Positions 54,979 to 63,981 are shown, counted from the stretch's first letter. The stretch is DNA of 64,000 nt from Cyanobacteria bacterium OH_CDB_20 (GCA_023415935.1 JAEZIX010000058.1:7149-71148); one strand, 5' to 3'. Numbers and translations are program-made. Notes: a model not told the origin generated them from the letters alone.

Positions 54979-55481
54979 AATTTTTCCAAAATCTCTTCTG
55001 CAATTTTCTCGGGTGATTTATTTGAAACATCAACAACAAAATCTGCTTTTAAATAATTTTTCTCTCTTTGAGCAAGTAAATTAGAAAGTGTAACTCTAGG
55101 ATTTGAAGTTTGTAAAAGCGGCCTTTTGTTGTCATACTTAATTCTTTCATAAAGTACATTGGAAGGAGCTTTCAGGTAGAAAACTGTGCCTTTTTTTCTC
55201 AAGCAGTTTAAATTTTCGGGTCTTTGACAGAACCCTCCGCCAGTAGCAATTATAAGATTTTCATCATCCTGAAGGGCTTCTGCAATTACAGTTTCAAAGT
55301 TTCTAAAGTATGTTTCGCCTTGTTTTTCAAATATTTGAACAATCGGAGTTTGTTCTTTTGTTTCAATAATTTCATCAATATCCATAAAAAACAAATCCGG
55401 ACGAATTTTAGTAAGCGTTTTTCCAACCGTTGTTTTTCCAGACCCCATCATTCCGATAAGAATTATATTAGTCTTTGCCAC
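54975..55481 (-). CDS. aroK: Shikimate kinase
   Basis: The Walker A motif GMMGSGKTTVGKTL is at about residues 9-22, followed by the shikimate-binding DIDEIIE, FRNFE and ATGGGF. LID residues KRPLL are also present. It phosphorylates shikimate with ATP. The gene lies three bases after aroC and overlaps aroB by four. Confidence 0.95.
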   Translation of the reverse strand: MAKTNIILIGMMGSGKTTVGKTLTKIRPDLFFMDIDEIIETKEQTPIVQIFEKQGETYFRNFETVIAEALQDDENLIIATGGGFCQRPENLNCLRKKGTVFYLKAPSNVLYERIKYDNKRPLLQTSNPRVTLSNLLAQREKNYLKADFVVDVSNKSPEKIAEEILEKL

Positions 55482-55484
55482 ATT

Positions 55485-56657
55485 TTACCTTTCTGAAAGA
55501 TATTTTTTATAATTATCAAAATTATTTTTTATCACATTGTAATTATCAGAGCCAAATTTTTCAAGAAAAGAATTTAAAATCACAATAGCAGCCATACTCT
55601 CGGCAACAACTCCGCAAGCAGGAACAGCACAGGTATCAGAACGTTCAAAGTGAGCTTGATATGACTCTTTACTTATAATATCTACTGATTGTAAAGGCTT
55701 TTTCATAGTTGGTATTGCTTTCATAGCAATATTTATAACAATATCTTCGCCATTAGTCATACCGCCTTCGATTCCGCCAGCATTATTAGTCTTTCTATAA
55801 AAACCTTTTTCGTTATAAAAAATTTCATCATGAGTTTCAGAACCAAATTGAGAAGCACAACCTTTACCCAAGCCGAATTCAACAGATTTAACAGCCTGAA
55901 TACTAATAAGAGCTTGAGCTAAAAGCCCGTCAAGTTTCCTATCCCAGTGGACAAAAGAACCAAGCCCGACCGGAAGATTCTTTATTATTATCCTGATTGA
56001 ACCGCCTAAAGTATCACCTTCTTCTTTGGCCTTGTCAATTTCCGCCCTCATAATTTCAGCAGCAGCTTCATCTGGACACCTTAGATCAGAAGATTCAATA
56101 AAAAGCCTATCTACAGGCTTATTTTCATCAATTTTTACATCACCAATTTGAGTTACATAAGAAAAACATTCAACACCAAATTCTTTTAAAATAAGTTTTG
56201 CAACAGCCCCTACTGCAACTCTTGTTGCGGTTTCTCTTGCACTTGAGCGCTCTAAAACATTTCTAATATCTGAGTGATTATACTTTATAGCGCCTGCAAA
56301 ATCAGCGTGTCCTGGCCTTATTTTGGAAATTATTTTTTCGTTTATTAGATTAATATTTTCTTCAGTTTGCTCTACTTCAAGAGTAGACATAGAAACTTTC
56401 CAGTTTTCAAAATCCTTATTTTTTATCTCAAGACAAATAGGGCTTCCGGTTGAAATTCCAAATCTTACACCAGAGAGAATAGAGGCTTTATCTTTTTCAA
56501 TACTCATTCTTCCACCACGACCGTAACCAACTTGCCTTCTTGCAAGCTCCTTATCAATGGAGTCATTATCAATCTTAAACCCGGCTGGAACACCTTCAAT
56601 AATGGCATTTAATGAAATACCGTGTGATTCTCCTGATGATAAAAATCTAAAAACCAT
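55485..56657 (-). CDS. aroC: Chorismate synthase
   Basis: FLSSGESHGISLNAIIEG opens the protein, and RRQVGYGRGGRMSIE, ARETATRVAVG and the FMN-binding GGIEGGMTNGEDI follow. The start at 56657 matches the family start (VFRFLSSGESHG) and has AGAGGA 11 bases ahead; a longer frame adds 19 unrelated residues. It makes chorismate from EPSP using reduced FMN. It is the first gene of the aroC-aroK-aroB-surE run. Confidence 0.96.
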   Translation of the reverse strand: MVFRFLSSGESHGISLNAIIEGVPAGFKIDNDSIDKELARRQVGYGRGGRMSIEKDKASILSGVRFGISTGSPICLEIKNKDFENWKVSMSTLEVEQTEENINLINEKIISKIRPGHADFAGAIKYNHSDIRNVLERSSARETATRVAVGAVAKLILKEFGVECFSYVTQIGDVKIDENKPVDRLFIESSDLRCPDEAAAEIMRAEIDKAKEEGDTLGGSIRIIIKNLPVGLGSFVHWDRKLDGLLAQALISIQAVKSVEFGLGKGCASQFGSETHDEIFYNEKGFYRKTNNAGGIEGGMTNGEDIVINIAMKAIPTMKKPLQSVDIISKESYQAHFERSDTCAVPACGVVAESMAAIVILNSFLEKFGSDNYNVIKNNFDNYKKYLSER

Positions 56658-56800
56658 ATCTGTAACTGTCCTCTTTAGACAATTGTAGCGATAAATTAAG
56701 AAATTGTAAATCAATAATATAAAATTCTACAATTAAAAAATATATTAAAATTTAGTCACAAATAAGAATGCCACAAATATTGGAGAAGAGGCATCTTTAT

Positions 56801-56835
56801 AAAATCTTAATAAGATTTTGGTGTATTTTTTACAC
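56801..56835 (+). promoter_or_regulatory. Two adjacent palindromes upstream of the glnA promoter
   Basis: AAAATCTT-AAT-AAGATTTT (56801-56819) is followed one base later by GTGTA-TTTTT-TACAC (56821-56835). Both are perfect inverted repeats, and the second ends eight bases before the -35 box. They suit dimeric regulators. The spacing does not fit the NtcA (GTA-N8-TAC) or GlnR/TnrA (TGT...ACA, 17 bases) consensus. Confidence 0.5.
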
Positions 56836-56843
56836 TTTAAGTA

Positions 56844-56873
56844 TTGACATGCGCGAAAAAAAAAATGTAATAT
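56844..56873 (+). promoter_or_regulatory. glnA promoter
   Basis: A perfect TTGACA (56844-56849) is followed after 18 bases by TAATAT (56868-56873). The ATG of glnA is 30 bases further on, with AAAGGA between. Confidence 0.65.
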
Positions 56874-56902
56874 GGCAAATGTTAAACATGAAAGGACATA
56901 AT

Positions 56903-58267
56903 ATGAGTGAGTTTAAACACATTCCATTGAGTGGAAAAAACTATTCGGCAGAAGACATTAAAGCTCTAATCAAAGAGCATGACGTGAGATTTATCAGATT
57001 GCAGTTTGTTGATATAAACGGTCAGGTCAAGAATATGGCAATCCCATCTGAGCACATTGACAAAGCTTTAAATAATGAAATGATGTTAGACGGCTCATCT
57101 ATCAAGGGATTTAGAAGTATTGAAACATCTGATATGTATTTCTATCCTGATAAAAACACATTTACTATCTTGCCTTGGAGATCAAAAGGTGAAGGTACAG
57201 TTGCTAGACTAATTTGCGACATTCACAATTCTGACGGAAGTCCGTTTGAAGGCTGTCCTCGTTGCAATTTAAAAAGAGTAATGAAAAGAGCTGCTGATCT
57301 TGGCTTTACTATGAATGTAGGTCCTGAAGCAGAATTTTTCTTGTTTGAAAAGAGCGATGACGGCGTTGCAAGACCTAAAAAACATGATAACGCAGGTTAT
57401 TATGATGTTGGTCCAGACGACTTAGGAGAAGATGTAAGAGGCGACATCGTTGCTACACTTAAAAAGATGGGATTTGATATTGAAGCATCTCACCACGAAG
57501 TAGCAGCTAGCCAACATGAAGTCGACTTTAAATACGCTGATATCTTAACAACAGCTGATAATGTTGCAACATTTAAGATTGCGGTAAAAGCAGTTGCTGC
57601 TAAATACGGTCTTTTTGCAACATTTATGCCAAAACCTGTATTCGGAATAAATGGTTCTGGTATGCACTGCAACGTTTCTTTATTCAAAAACGGTAAAAAT
57701 GCATTCTTTGACCCTAAATCACCATACGAACTTTCAAAAGAGTCTTTATACTCAATCGGTGGATTACTAAAACACATTAAAAGTATCACAGCTATTACAA
57801 ACCCGACTGTAAACAGCTACAAGAGACTTGTACCGGGCTATGAAGCTCCTGTTTACCTTGCTTGGTCACTTGCAAACAGAAGTGCTCTACTAAGAGTTCC
57901 TGCAAAACGTGGCAACGCAACAAGGGTTGAACTTCGTTCACCAGATCCAAGCTGTAACCCATATTTAGCATTTGCAGCTATTCTTGAGGCTTGTATCGAC
58001 GGTATCGAAAACAAAATTGAACCGCCAACACCAGTTGAAAGCAATATTTACCAACTTACAAGCAAAGAAAGAAAGAAACAAAAAATCGATTCTTTACCTG
58101 GAAGTTTATCTGAAGCCCTAGATTATATGACAAAGGCAAATGTAGGCCAAAAAGCTCTTGGAGAACATATTTACAACGAATTCCTAAGCGCAAAACAAAA
58201 AGAATGGGATTCTTTCAGAATTTATGTTTCACAATGGGAACTTGATAAATATCTTGAAAAAGTATAG
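56903..58267 (+). CDS. glnA: Glutamine synthetase, type I
   Basis: All GSI signatures are present: MLDGSSIKGF (about 61-70), GPEAEFFLF with metal-binding glutamates, the GSGMHCNVS histidine, NPTVNSYKRLVPGYEAP and RGNATRVELRSPDPSCNPYLAFA. The 454-residue length and lack of the 25-residue insertion fit the GSI-alpha form, which is normally not controlled by adenylylation. It joins ammonia to glutamate with ATP. ATG at 56903 has AAAGGA seven bases ahead; a longer frame would run through the promoter. Two palindromes lie upstream and a terminator follows. Confidence 0.96.
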   Translation: MSEFKHIPLSGKNYSAEDIKALIKEHDVRFIRLQFVDINGQVKNMAIPSEHIDKALNNEMMLDGSSIKGFRSIETSDMYFYPDKNTFTILPWRSKGEGTVARLICDIHNSDGSPFEGCPRCNLKRVMKRAADLGFTMNVGPEAEFFLFEKSDDGVARPKKHDNAGYYDVGPDDLGEDVRGDIVATLKKMGFDIEASHHEVAASQHEVDFKYADILTTADNVATFKIAVKAVAAKYGLFATFMPKPVFGINGSGMHCNVSLFKNGKNAFFDPKSPYELSKESLYSIGGLLKHIKSITAITNPTVNSYKRLVPGYEAPVYLAWSLANRSALLRVPAKRGNATRVELRSPDPSCNPYLAFAAILEACIDGIENKIEPPTPVESNIYQLTSKERKKQKIDSLPGSLSEALDYMTKANVGQKALGEHIYNEFLSAKQKEWDSFRIYVSQWELDKYLEKV

Positions 58268-58280
58268 GAAATCCAAACAG

Positions 58281-58309
58281 AAAAAGTCGGCTTAACCGCC
58301 GGCTTTTTT
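58281..58309 (+). terminator. glnA terminator
   Basis: AAAAAGTCGGC (58281-58291) pairs with GCCGGCTTTTT (58298-58308), with one G-U pair, around TTAACC, and a T run follows. Confidence 0.88.
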
Positions 58310-58324
58310 AATGCAAATAAAAAG

Positions 58325-59683
58325 TTAAACAGAAATAGGCTTTGGAAAATAAAAAAGTTTTCCAGTAAGTCTTGATACGACTTCATCCCAATCATCTTTA
58401 TTTTTCTGTCTTAAAAGAATAGCAGATGAATACCAGTCTGTTTTCTCTTCGTAAAGTCCCCATCTCCAATCAGAAACAAATGGCAACAAGACATAAGTCT
58501 TTTTCCCCATAGCACAAGATAGATTAGTAACAGCAGTATCACAACCTACAACATAGTCCATATTGTCAATCAGAGCAGCTACATCAGAGAAATCATTGTA
58601 ATACTTACCAAGATTATCTATGTTGTAATAATCTAGAATTTCTTGTTCTTGGGGAGTTACATTGGGTTGGAGAGAATACAATTTAGCAAAATTAATTTTT
58701 TTAAAAAATGGTACCAATTTATCAAGTTCAATACTCTTAGCAGAAGATTCATTTGCTCGCCACACAATACCTATAGAACTTTGAGGGGTATTAAGAAGTT
58801 TATATCTATAATAATTAACTAGTTTTTTGTCTGAAATAATATACTTTGCATTGTTGTACATAGTAGAATGACTTATTTTAAAAAGTGAAGCTAAACTCAT
58901 AAAAGGGATTTGGAAATCTATATCACTCTCTGATACATCCTCAATTTGAGCATCAAGTCTACTTGAATGAAATAGTGAAACAAGAGATTTTTGAGGCTTT
59001 GACACGATGTTAACACCATGCATTTTTAACATCGGCAAAAAACGAGCAAAAAGAATAGTATTTTCACTTGCTGACGTTGAAAAAACACAAACTCTTGCAT
59101 TATCTTGCTGAAAATCAAATTTAGGAACATTCTTATAAATCAAGCCATGGTGCTTAAAAAGATTTATCCTTGTTTCATAACCTTCCCAAGCATATTGAAG
59201 CTCCCTCGATTTCAAAAATGCAGCAGACATATTAAATCTCAAATCATCGCTTTCAGAATATTTTTCTAAACCCTTTTTACAAATTCTAATCGTATTAGAT
59301 AGGTCATTGTTATTTAGATAACTATTACTGATATTTATATAAGTAGACTCATACACTGAAGATATATTTAACGCCTTTTCATCTGATTCAGACTTATAAG
59401 GATTATCTTGTGAACAAATCGATTTATAGACAAGATGGATAACTTCCTTAATATTATAAAAATCTTCTCTGAATTCAATATTAGAATTCATATTTTTAGC
59501 TTTGTTAAAGTATAAATCCGCATTCTCAAAATCATTTTTCAAAAAGAGTGAATGCGAGAGCAAATAAAGCAAAAGAGAGTTGTTTGGTTCAGTATTCAAT
59601 AAATTTATATATGAGTTTGAACAATCCTTAATAAAATGATTATTCAAAGTTAAGTAAAGATTATTTTCAAAATTTTCAAACAT
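58325..59683 (-). CDS. TPR-containing glycosyltransferase next to flagellin
   Basis: The N-terminal 170 residues form TPR-like helices (LLLYLLSHSLFLKNDFENA, NDLSNTIRICKKGLEKYSE, YAWEGYETR). The C-terminal half resembles GT9/GT41-type transferases: SIGIVWRANESSAKSIEL (about 295-312), YSLQP, the nucleotide-sugar region NMDYVVGCDTAVTNLSCAMGK (about 370-390) and FVSDWRWGLYEEKTDWYSS (about 397-415). It probably moves a sugar to a protein. Lying 121 bases downstream of the flagellin gene on the same strand, it may glycosylate flagellin. A strong terminator separates the two, so it relies on read-through or its own promoter. Confidence 0.8.
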   Translation of the reverse strand: MFENFENNLYLTLNNHFIKDCSNSYINLLNTEPNNSLLLYLLSHSLFLKNDFENADLYFNKAKNMNSNIEFREDFYNIKEVIHLVYKSICSQDNPYKSESDEKALNISSVYESTYINISNSYLNNNDLSNTIRICKKGLEKYSESDDLRFNMSAAFLKSRELQYAWEGYETRINLFKHHGLIYKNVPKFDFQQDNARVCVFSTSASENTILFARFLPMLKMHGVNIVSKPQKSLVSLFHSSRLDAQIEDVSESDIDFQIPFMSLASLFKISHSTMYNNAKYIISDKKLVNYYRYKLLNTPQSSIGIVWRANESSAKSIELDKLVPFFKKINFAKLYSLQPNVTPQEQEILDYYNIDNLGKYYNDFSDVAALIDNMDYVVGCDTAVTNLSCAMGKKTYVLLPFVSDWRWGLYEEKTDWYSSAILLRQKNKDDWDEVVSRLTGKLFYFPKPISV

Positions 59684-59739
59684 AAAGTAGTAAAAATCTT
59701 AAAATAAATTGCAAAAATAATATATCATATTTTGCGAAC

Positions 59740-59770
59740 AAAAAAAAGCCTGAAGCTATAAGCCTCAGGC
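59740..59770 (-). terminator. Flagellin terminator
   Basis: On the minus strand GCCTGAGGC (59770-59762) pairs with GCTTCAGGC (59756-59748), with one G-U pair, and is followed by a run of eight T residues. It lies 35 bases after the flagellin stop. Confidence 0.88.
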
Positions 59771-59804
59771 AGTTTATTTATATTGCCATTATTAATTAAG
59801 AATA

Positions 59805-60638
59805 CTAGATTAATGAAAGTGCAATACTTGGAGCTTGGTTTGCTGTTGAAAGCAATGAAGCTGAAGTTTGCTGCAATATTTGAGCGTTGATGTAACTTGA
59901 AGCTTCATCAGCGATATCAGCATCCATCAATGTTCCTTTAGAAGCTGTGAAGTTTTCAATAGTTACGCTTAAGTTGTCTAACTTAGAATCTAATCTGTTT
60001 TGGTAAGCACCAATTTCAGATCTTCTTGTAGAAACTTCTTTAAGAGCTGAGTCTACTTCTTTAATGAATGAATTAGCACTTGTTGTAGAAGCAAATGCAG
60101 TTGCTGCACCTGTAGTTAAACCAAGTGTAGAAGCACTAGCATCACCAAATACATTTGAAACTGTTAATGTATCAGAGTCATTAGCACCAACTTGAAGAGT
60201 AACTGATGAAGATGAAGTTGATGAAAGTAGCTTAATACCGTTGAAGTCAGCAGATTTAGCAGTATCATTGATTTCTGCTATACGAGCTGTAGCTTCTTTT
60301 TCAAGAGCAGATCTTGAAGTAGAAGAGTTAGTTCCACTTGCTGCTTGAACTGCTAGATCTCTGATACGATCCAAGTTGTCTTTCATTGAGCTTAATGCTC
60401 CATCAGCAGTTTGAAGAAGATTTTGTCCCTCTTGAATGTTTTTGCTTGCTACTTTTGAACCCCTAATTTGTGTGTTGAATGTTGTCGCGATTGATAAGCC
60501 TGCCGCATCGTCTTTTGCGCTGTTAATTCTTTGACCTGTTGACATTCTTTCCATTGCAGTAGTCATAGTCTTTGTTGCTTTTGCTAATGAAGACTGAGCT
60601 GTCAATGAAGCGACGTTTGTGTTAACTGAAATTGCCAT
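59805..60638 (-). CDS. fliC: Flagellin
   Basis: The conserved N-terminal D0/D1 part (MAISVNTNVASLTAQSSL, then RMSTGQRINSAKDDAAGLSIA) and the C-terminal part (ASSYINAQILQQTSASLLSTANQ) are both intact. The middle variable region is short, so at 277 residues it is a small flagellin. It is exported without a signal peptide through the flagellar export machine and forms the filament. ATG at 60638 matches the family start and has AAAGGAGA nine bases before it. No other flagellar gene is in the window. A CsrA-type hairpin sits in its mRNA leader. Confidence 0.97.
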   Translation of the reverse strand: MAISVNTNVASLTAQSSLAKATKTMTTAMERMSTGQRINSAKDDAAGLSIATTFNTQIRGSKVASKNIQEGQNLLQTADGALSSMKDNLDRIRDLAVQAASGTNSSTSRSALEKEATARIAEINDTAKSADFNGIKLLSSTSSSSVTLQVGANDSDTLTVSNVFGDASASTLGLTTGAATAFASTTSANSFIKEVDSALKEVSTRRSEIGAYQNRLDSKLDNLSVTIENFTASKGTLMDADIADEASSYINAQILQQTSASLLSTANQAPSIALSLI

Positions 60639-60662
60639 AGATGATTCTCCTTTCAAAATACG

Positions 60663-60680
60663 TTCTACATCCTTGTAGAA
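60663..60680 (-). promoter_or_regulatory. CsrA-binding-type hairpin in the flagellin mRNA leader
   Basis: The mRNA reads UUCUACA-AGGA-UGUAGAA, a perfect 7-bp stem with AGGA in the loop. CUACAAGGAUGU matches the CsrA SELEX consensus RUACARGGAUGU at 11 of 12 positions. The hairpin lies about 25-42 bases before the ATG. A second GGA, the ribosome site AAAGGAG, follows about 20 bases later, the two-site spacing known for CsrA on the hag leader of Bacillus subtilis. Confidence 0.7.
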
Positions 60681-60934
60681 TCTATTAACATCTGTGCTTT
60701 TTATTTAATTTTTAAAAGTTAGCCAAAACAGCAGTATCCGCTGCGTTTCACTCTATTAACTTTCACCTCTTAATCATATAGTTTTTAAGCTATTGATTAA
60801 ATTCTTAAAAAGTTAGAACTTTTCTATACATAAGTATGAAGTTTTCAAAAATTTTAAGACGATACGAACTTGGGGAATATCCCACTTGTATTTTTTATGC
60901 CCAAATTCAAAAAGTTTTAAACATGTTAATTCTC

Positions 60935-60963
60935 ATGACATGTAAAAATCTTTGTTATAGAAT
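60935..60963 (+). promoter_or_regulatory. pheT promoter
   Basis: ATGACA (60935-60940) and TAGAAT (60958-60963) are spaced by 17 bases. The pheT ATG is 36 bases downstream, with AAAAGGG between. Confidence 0.5.
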
Positions 60964-60998
60964 AATTATATAAAAGGTAGTAGAAAAGGGCTAATACA

Positions 60999-63452
60999 AT
61001 GCAAATATCTTTAAATTGGATTAATGAATTTGTTGATTTGACAGGCATTTCAGCAGAAGAAATAGCACATGAGCTTACTATGAGTGGGCTTGAGGTCGAA
61101 GAAATAGAAAAAACAGGGCCAAAATTTTCAAACATTGTATCAGTCGAAATCGTTGATATAAAAGCACATCCGGATGCCGATAAACTTCACCTTGTTGATG
61201 TAAAGTTATGTAACGAAACAAGGACTGTAGTGTGTGGGGCTCAAAACATTGCAGTAGGGCAGATTGTACCTTACGCATCAGTCGGTTCCAAAGTGTTTTC
61301 AAGGAAGACCGGTGAATTATTTGAGCTAACCCCAGCAAAGATAAGAGGAATAGAGTCTCAAGGCATGTTATGCTCACAAGATGAACTTGGATTAGAAGGC
61401 ATGCAAGAAGAAGATGGAATATTAATTCTTAACAGAATATATAAAGATGTAAAAATATGCGAAAAGCTTGAAGATATTGTAAACATCGAAGAAGACATCG
61501 TGTTACATATTGCACCTACTGCAAATAGAGGTGATGAAATGTCTGTAATAGGTGTTGCAAGAGAGTTAAGTGCACTATTTAATAGAAAACTTAGTTTCTC
61601 AAAACTTCAAGAAACACAAGATACTTCAACTGATAAGTTTGAAGTTGAAATTATAGATGAAGATACCTGTAAGTATTATGCTATTGGGCTTCTGAAAAAT
61701 GTAAAAATTAAACCATCTCCTGATTGGATTAAAAGAAGACTTGAAGCATCAGGCATAAGAGCAATCAGCAACGTAGTAGATATAACTAACTATGTATTAC
61801 TGGAATATGGACAACCGCTCCACGCTTTTGATAGAGACAAGTTAAACGGATATCTATCAGTAAGAAGAGCAAAAGACGGGGAAACTATCATTACGCTTGA
61901 TGAAGTTGAACGTAAGCTAACAAAAGACTCTGTTCTAATCGCAACAAAAGAAGAAGGCGTTTGTGTTGCAGGTGTATTTGGCGGAAACAACAGCGAGATA
62001 GATGACAACACAGTGAATATTGCGCTTGAATCAGCATACTTCACTCCTTCAACAAACAGAAAAAACTCAAGAAGCGTTGGATATAGAAGTGAAGCATGTG
62101 CAAGGTTTGAAAGAGGCGTTGACATAGAAAACTGTAAACCTGCACTACTTAGAGCAATGCAGCTTATTGTTCAATATGCAGATGCAAAAGTTGATGGAAT
62201 TGTGGAAACCGGATCTGACAAACTAAACGATATTGATATTACGTTAAGATTTAATCAGGTCAAAAAAGTTTTAGGGTGTGACATAGCTCCTCAAAGATGT
62301 ATTGAAATACTTGATAAGCTGGGCTTTGAACTATTAGGTAAAAACGAAATTGCAGCAAAATTTAAAGTCCCAAGTTTCAGAATAAATGATGTAACAAGAG
62401 AAATTGACCTAATCGAAGAAATATCAAGAATCGACGGGTATGACAAAATCACGCCGACTCTTCCTAATAAAACATTGGCTCCAGAAATATCACAAGAAAC
62501 AAAACTTTTGAAAAGAATTAATAAGTTAATGCTAGGCTACGGATTTGATGAATCTATAACTTCATCATTAATTGGAGAACCTTTATTAAAGCAATTTGGA
62601 CTTTCATTCGACAAAGACAAGGCAGTATATGTTCACAACGCTCAGTCTGAAGACCATACAATGCTAAGACAAACCGTTATTGCAAATCTTTTACAAACAA
62701 TTAAGAGCAATTTTGATAACGGACAAAAGAACGTTTGGTTATATGAAATTGGCAAAGTTTTCTTTAAAGAACAAGAAGCAACAGAAATAAACAGCGGCGT
62801 TAGAGAGTCCAGAATGCTCTCAGGAGCTTTGACAGGAGACGTTCATAATAACTTATGGATAAAAAGACCCAAAGTTGATTTCTACACGCTTAAAGGTGTT
62901 GTAGAGGCTCTACTTGATTTACTTGAGCTTTCTAACAGAGTTAAAATTCAGCCTATTGAAAGTTCTGAGTATCTACATCCTGGAAGAAGCGCAAGATTAG
63001 TCCTTCTTGGCAAAACACCAAAAACAATAGGTTACTTTGGTGAGATTTATCCTTTGTTAAGAGACAAAATGAAACTCACTCAAAACGTATATTTGTTTGA
63101 AATAAATCTTGAAGAACTTATTGAGGCTTCTAATATAAAAGTTAAAAGGTATACAAAAATATCTCAATTCCCTGAAGTTCAAAGAGATATTGCGTTTGCA
63201 ATACCTGAAACAATTACACACGAAAATATTTCAAATGTAATCAAAAAAGCTGCTAATTCAAAATTATTTAATTCATCTGAACTTTTTGATATCTATCAAG
63301 GTGAACACATTGAAAAAGGTTACAAGAGCTTAGCATTCAGGATAAAACTTCAGGATAAAGAGGCAACTTTAACTGACGAGATTATTGATAAAGAAGTAAC
63401 CGCAATAAAAGCAGGATTAACAAAACAATTTTCAGAAATAAAATTCAGATAA
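60999..63452 (+). CDS. pheT: Phenylalanyl-tRNA synthetase beta subunit
   Basis: The bacterial beta-chain order is seen: N-terminal ISLNWINEFVDL, an EMAP-like tRNA-binding domain (about 40-150, VDIKAHPDADKLHLVDVKL), the B3/B4 editing domain (about 210-390, ending SEACARFERGVD), the B5 domain, a catalytic-like core, and the C-terminal ferredoxin-fold anticodon-binding domain (SQFPEVQRDIAFAIPE). The 817 residues are normal. It pairs with PheS to charge tRNA-Phe. pheS is not adjacent, unlike in many bacteria. AAAAGGG precedes the ATG, and a terminator starts four bases after the stop. Confidence 0.97.
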   Translation: MQISLNWINEFVDLTGISAEEIAHELTMSGLEVEEIEKTGPKFSNIVSVEIVDIKAHPDADKLHLVDVKLCNETRTVVCGAQNIAVGQIVPYASVGSKVFSRKTGELFELTPAKIRGIESQGMLCSQDELGLEGMQEEDGILILNRIYKDVKICEKLEDIVNIEEDIVLHIAPTANRGDEMSVIGVARELSALFNRKLSFSKLQETQDTSTDKFEVEIIDEDTCKYYAIGLLKNVKIKPSPDWIKRRLEASGIRAISNVVDITNYVLLEYGQPLHAFDRDKLNGYLSVRRAKDGETIITLDEVERKLTKDSVLIATKEEGVCVAGVFGGNNSEIDDNTVNIALESAYFTPSTNRKNSRSVGYRSEACARFERGVDIENCKPALLRAMQLIVQYADAKVDGIVETGSDKLNDIDITLRFNQVKKVLGCDIAPQRCIEILDKLGFELLGKNEIAAKFKVPSFRINDVTREIDLIEEISRIDGYDKITPTLPNKTLAPEISQETKLLKRINKLMLGYGFDESITSSLIGEPLLKQFGLSFDKDKAVYVHNAQSEDHTMLRQTVIANLLQTIKSNFDNGQKNVWLYEIGKVFFKEQEATEINSGVRESRMLSGALTGDVHNNLWIKRPKVDFYTLKGVVEALLDLLELSNRVKIQPIESSEYLHPGRSARLVLLGKTPKTIGYFGEIYPLLRDKMKLTQNVYLFEINLEELIEASNIKVKRYTKISQFPEVQRDIAFAIPETITHENISNVIKKAANSKLFNSSELFDIYQGEHIEKGYKSLAFRIKLQDKEATLTDEIIDKEVTAIKAGLTKQFSEIKFR

Positions 63453-63455
63453 GAC

Positions 63456-63488
63456 AAAAAAAGACTTGAATAATCAAGTCTTTTTTTT
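63456..63488. terminator. Bidirectional terminator between pheT and the small gene
   Basis: AAAAAAAGACTTGA (63456-63469) pairs with TCAAGTCTTTTTTT (63474-63487) around ATAA, a 14-bp stem with T runs on both strands. The stop of the minus-strand gene lies at its edge. Confidence 0.9.
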
Positions 63489-63753
63489 AGTTAACGTCAA
63501 AAGTCGGTGAAGGCAGATTACTTGAATACTCTGCTATAACTCTTGATATATCAGAGCTCTGCACAACCACTTCAAGTATAAGCTGCGAGTTTAAAAGTAC
63601 TTTTTCGGTAAATTCCATTGTTTCGACATCAAGAGTTTCAAATTCTACAAAATCTGAACCTACATAATTCAATCTTCCATAGCCTTCGTCTCCGGCCCAT
63701 CTTAAATATATAATTTGTCTCTCAAATAGTTTCAACTTATGAACAAGATTCAT
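63487..63753 (-). CDS. Small protein of unknown function
   Basis: The 88 residues begin MNLVHKLKLFERQ and then alternate in five strand-like stretches (IIYLRWAGDEGYGRLNYVG, DFVEFETLDVETMEFTEKV, QLILEVVVQ), giving a small beta-barrel look that could be SH3- or Sm-like. GGAGAG lies seven bases before the ATG at 63753; a TTG five codons earlier overlaps that ribosome site and is less likely. No family is recognised. Confidence 0.6.
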   Translation of the reverse strand: MNLVHKLKLFERQIIYLRWAGDEGYGRLNYVGSDFVEFETLDVETMEFTEKVLLNSQLILEVVVQSSDISRVIAEYSSNLPSPTFDVN

Positions 63754-63981
63754 AATAGATCTCTCCAAATACTAGCTATAAACGACTTTTACTATTATAT
63801 AAAGATTTAATTAAATAGTCAATTTAGTCAATATCCATGTAAAAATTTATGTTACGAATATTTTAAAAATCTCAATGAAAATTGTTTTTTTAAATAATTT
63901 TTGTTATCCTAAAAAAAACGCAAAAAAAATTTTTTACGCTTTTTCAATTAGATGATACCACTGTTAAAAGAGGAAAAAAAA

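Larger units (their letters stand above)
60639..60998. other. 360-bp gene-free region between flagellin and pheT
   Basis: It holds the flagellin leader, with the CsrA-type hairpin at 60663-60680 and a second hairpin with GGA in its loop at about 60725-60747 (AAACGCAG/CTGCTGTTT on the minus strand), then an AT-rich stretch with a GGGATATTCCC palindrome near 60875, and the pheT promoter. I found no convincing sigma-28 promoter for flagellin. Confidence 0.6.

Noticed and set aside
56821..56835. NtcA box at glnA
   Set aside because: The arms GTA and TAC are separated by five bases, not the eight of the NtcA consensus.
56768..56902. 45-residue N-terminal extension of glutamine synthetase
   Set aside because: It would run through the palindromes and the promoter; the ATG at 56903 has AAAGGA and fits the family.
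60725..60750. Sigma-28 promoter for flagellin (GCGGATAC)
   Set aside because: The only TAAA-like box upstream is at the wrong distance and the -10 match is partial.
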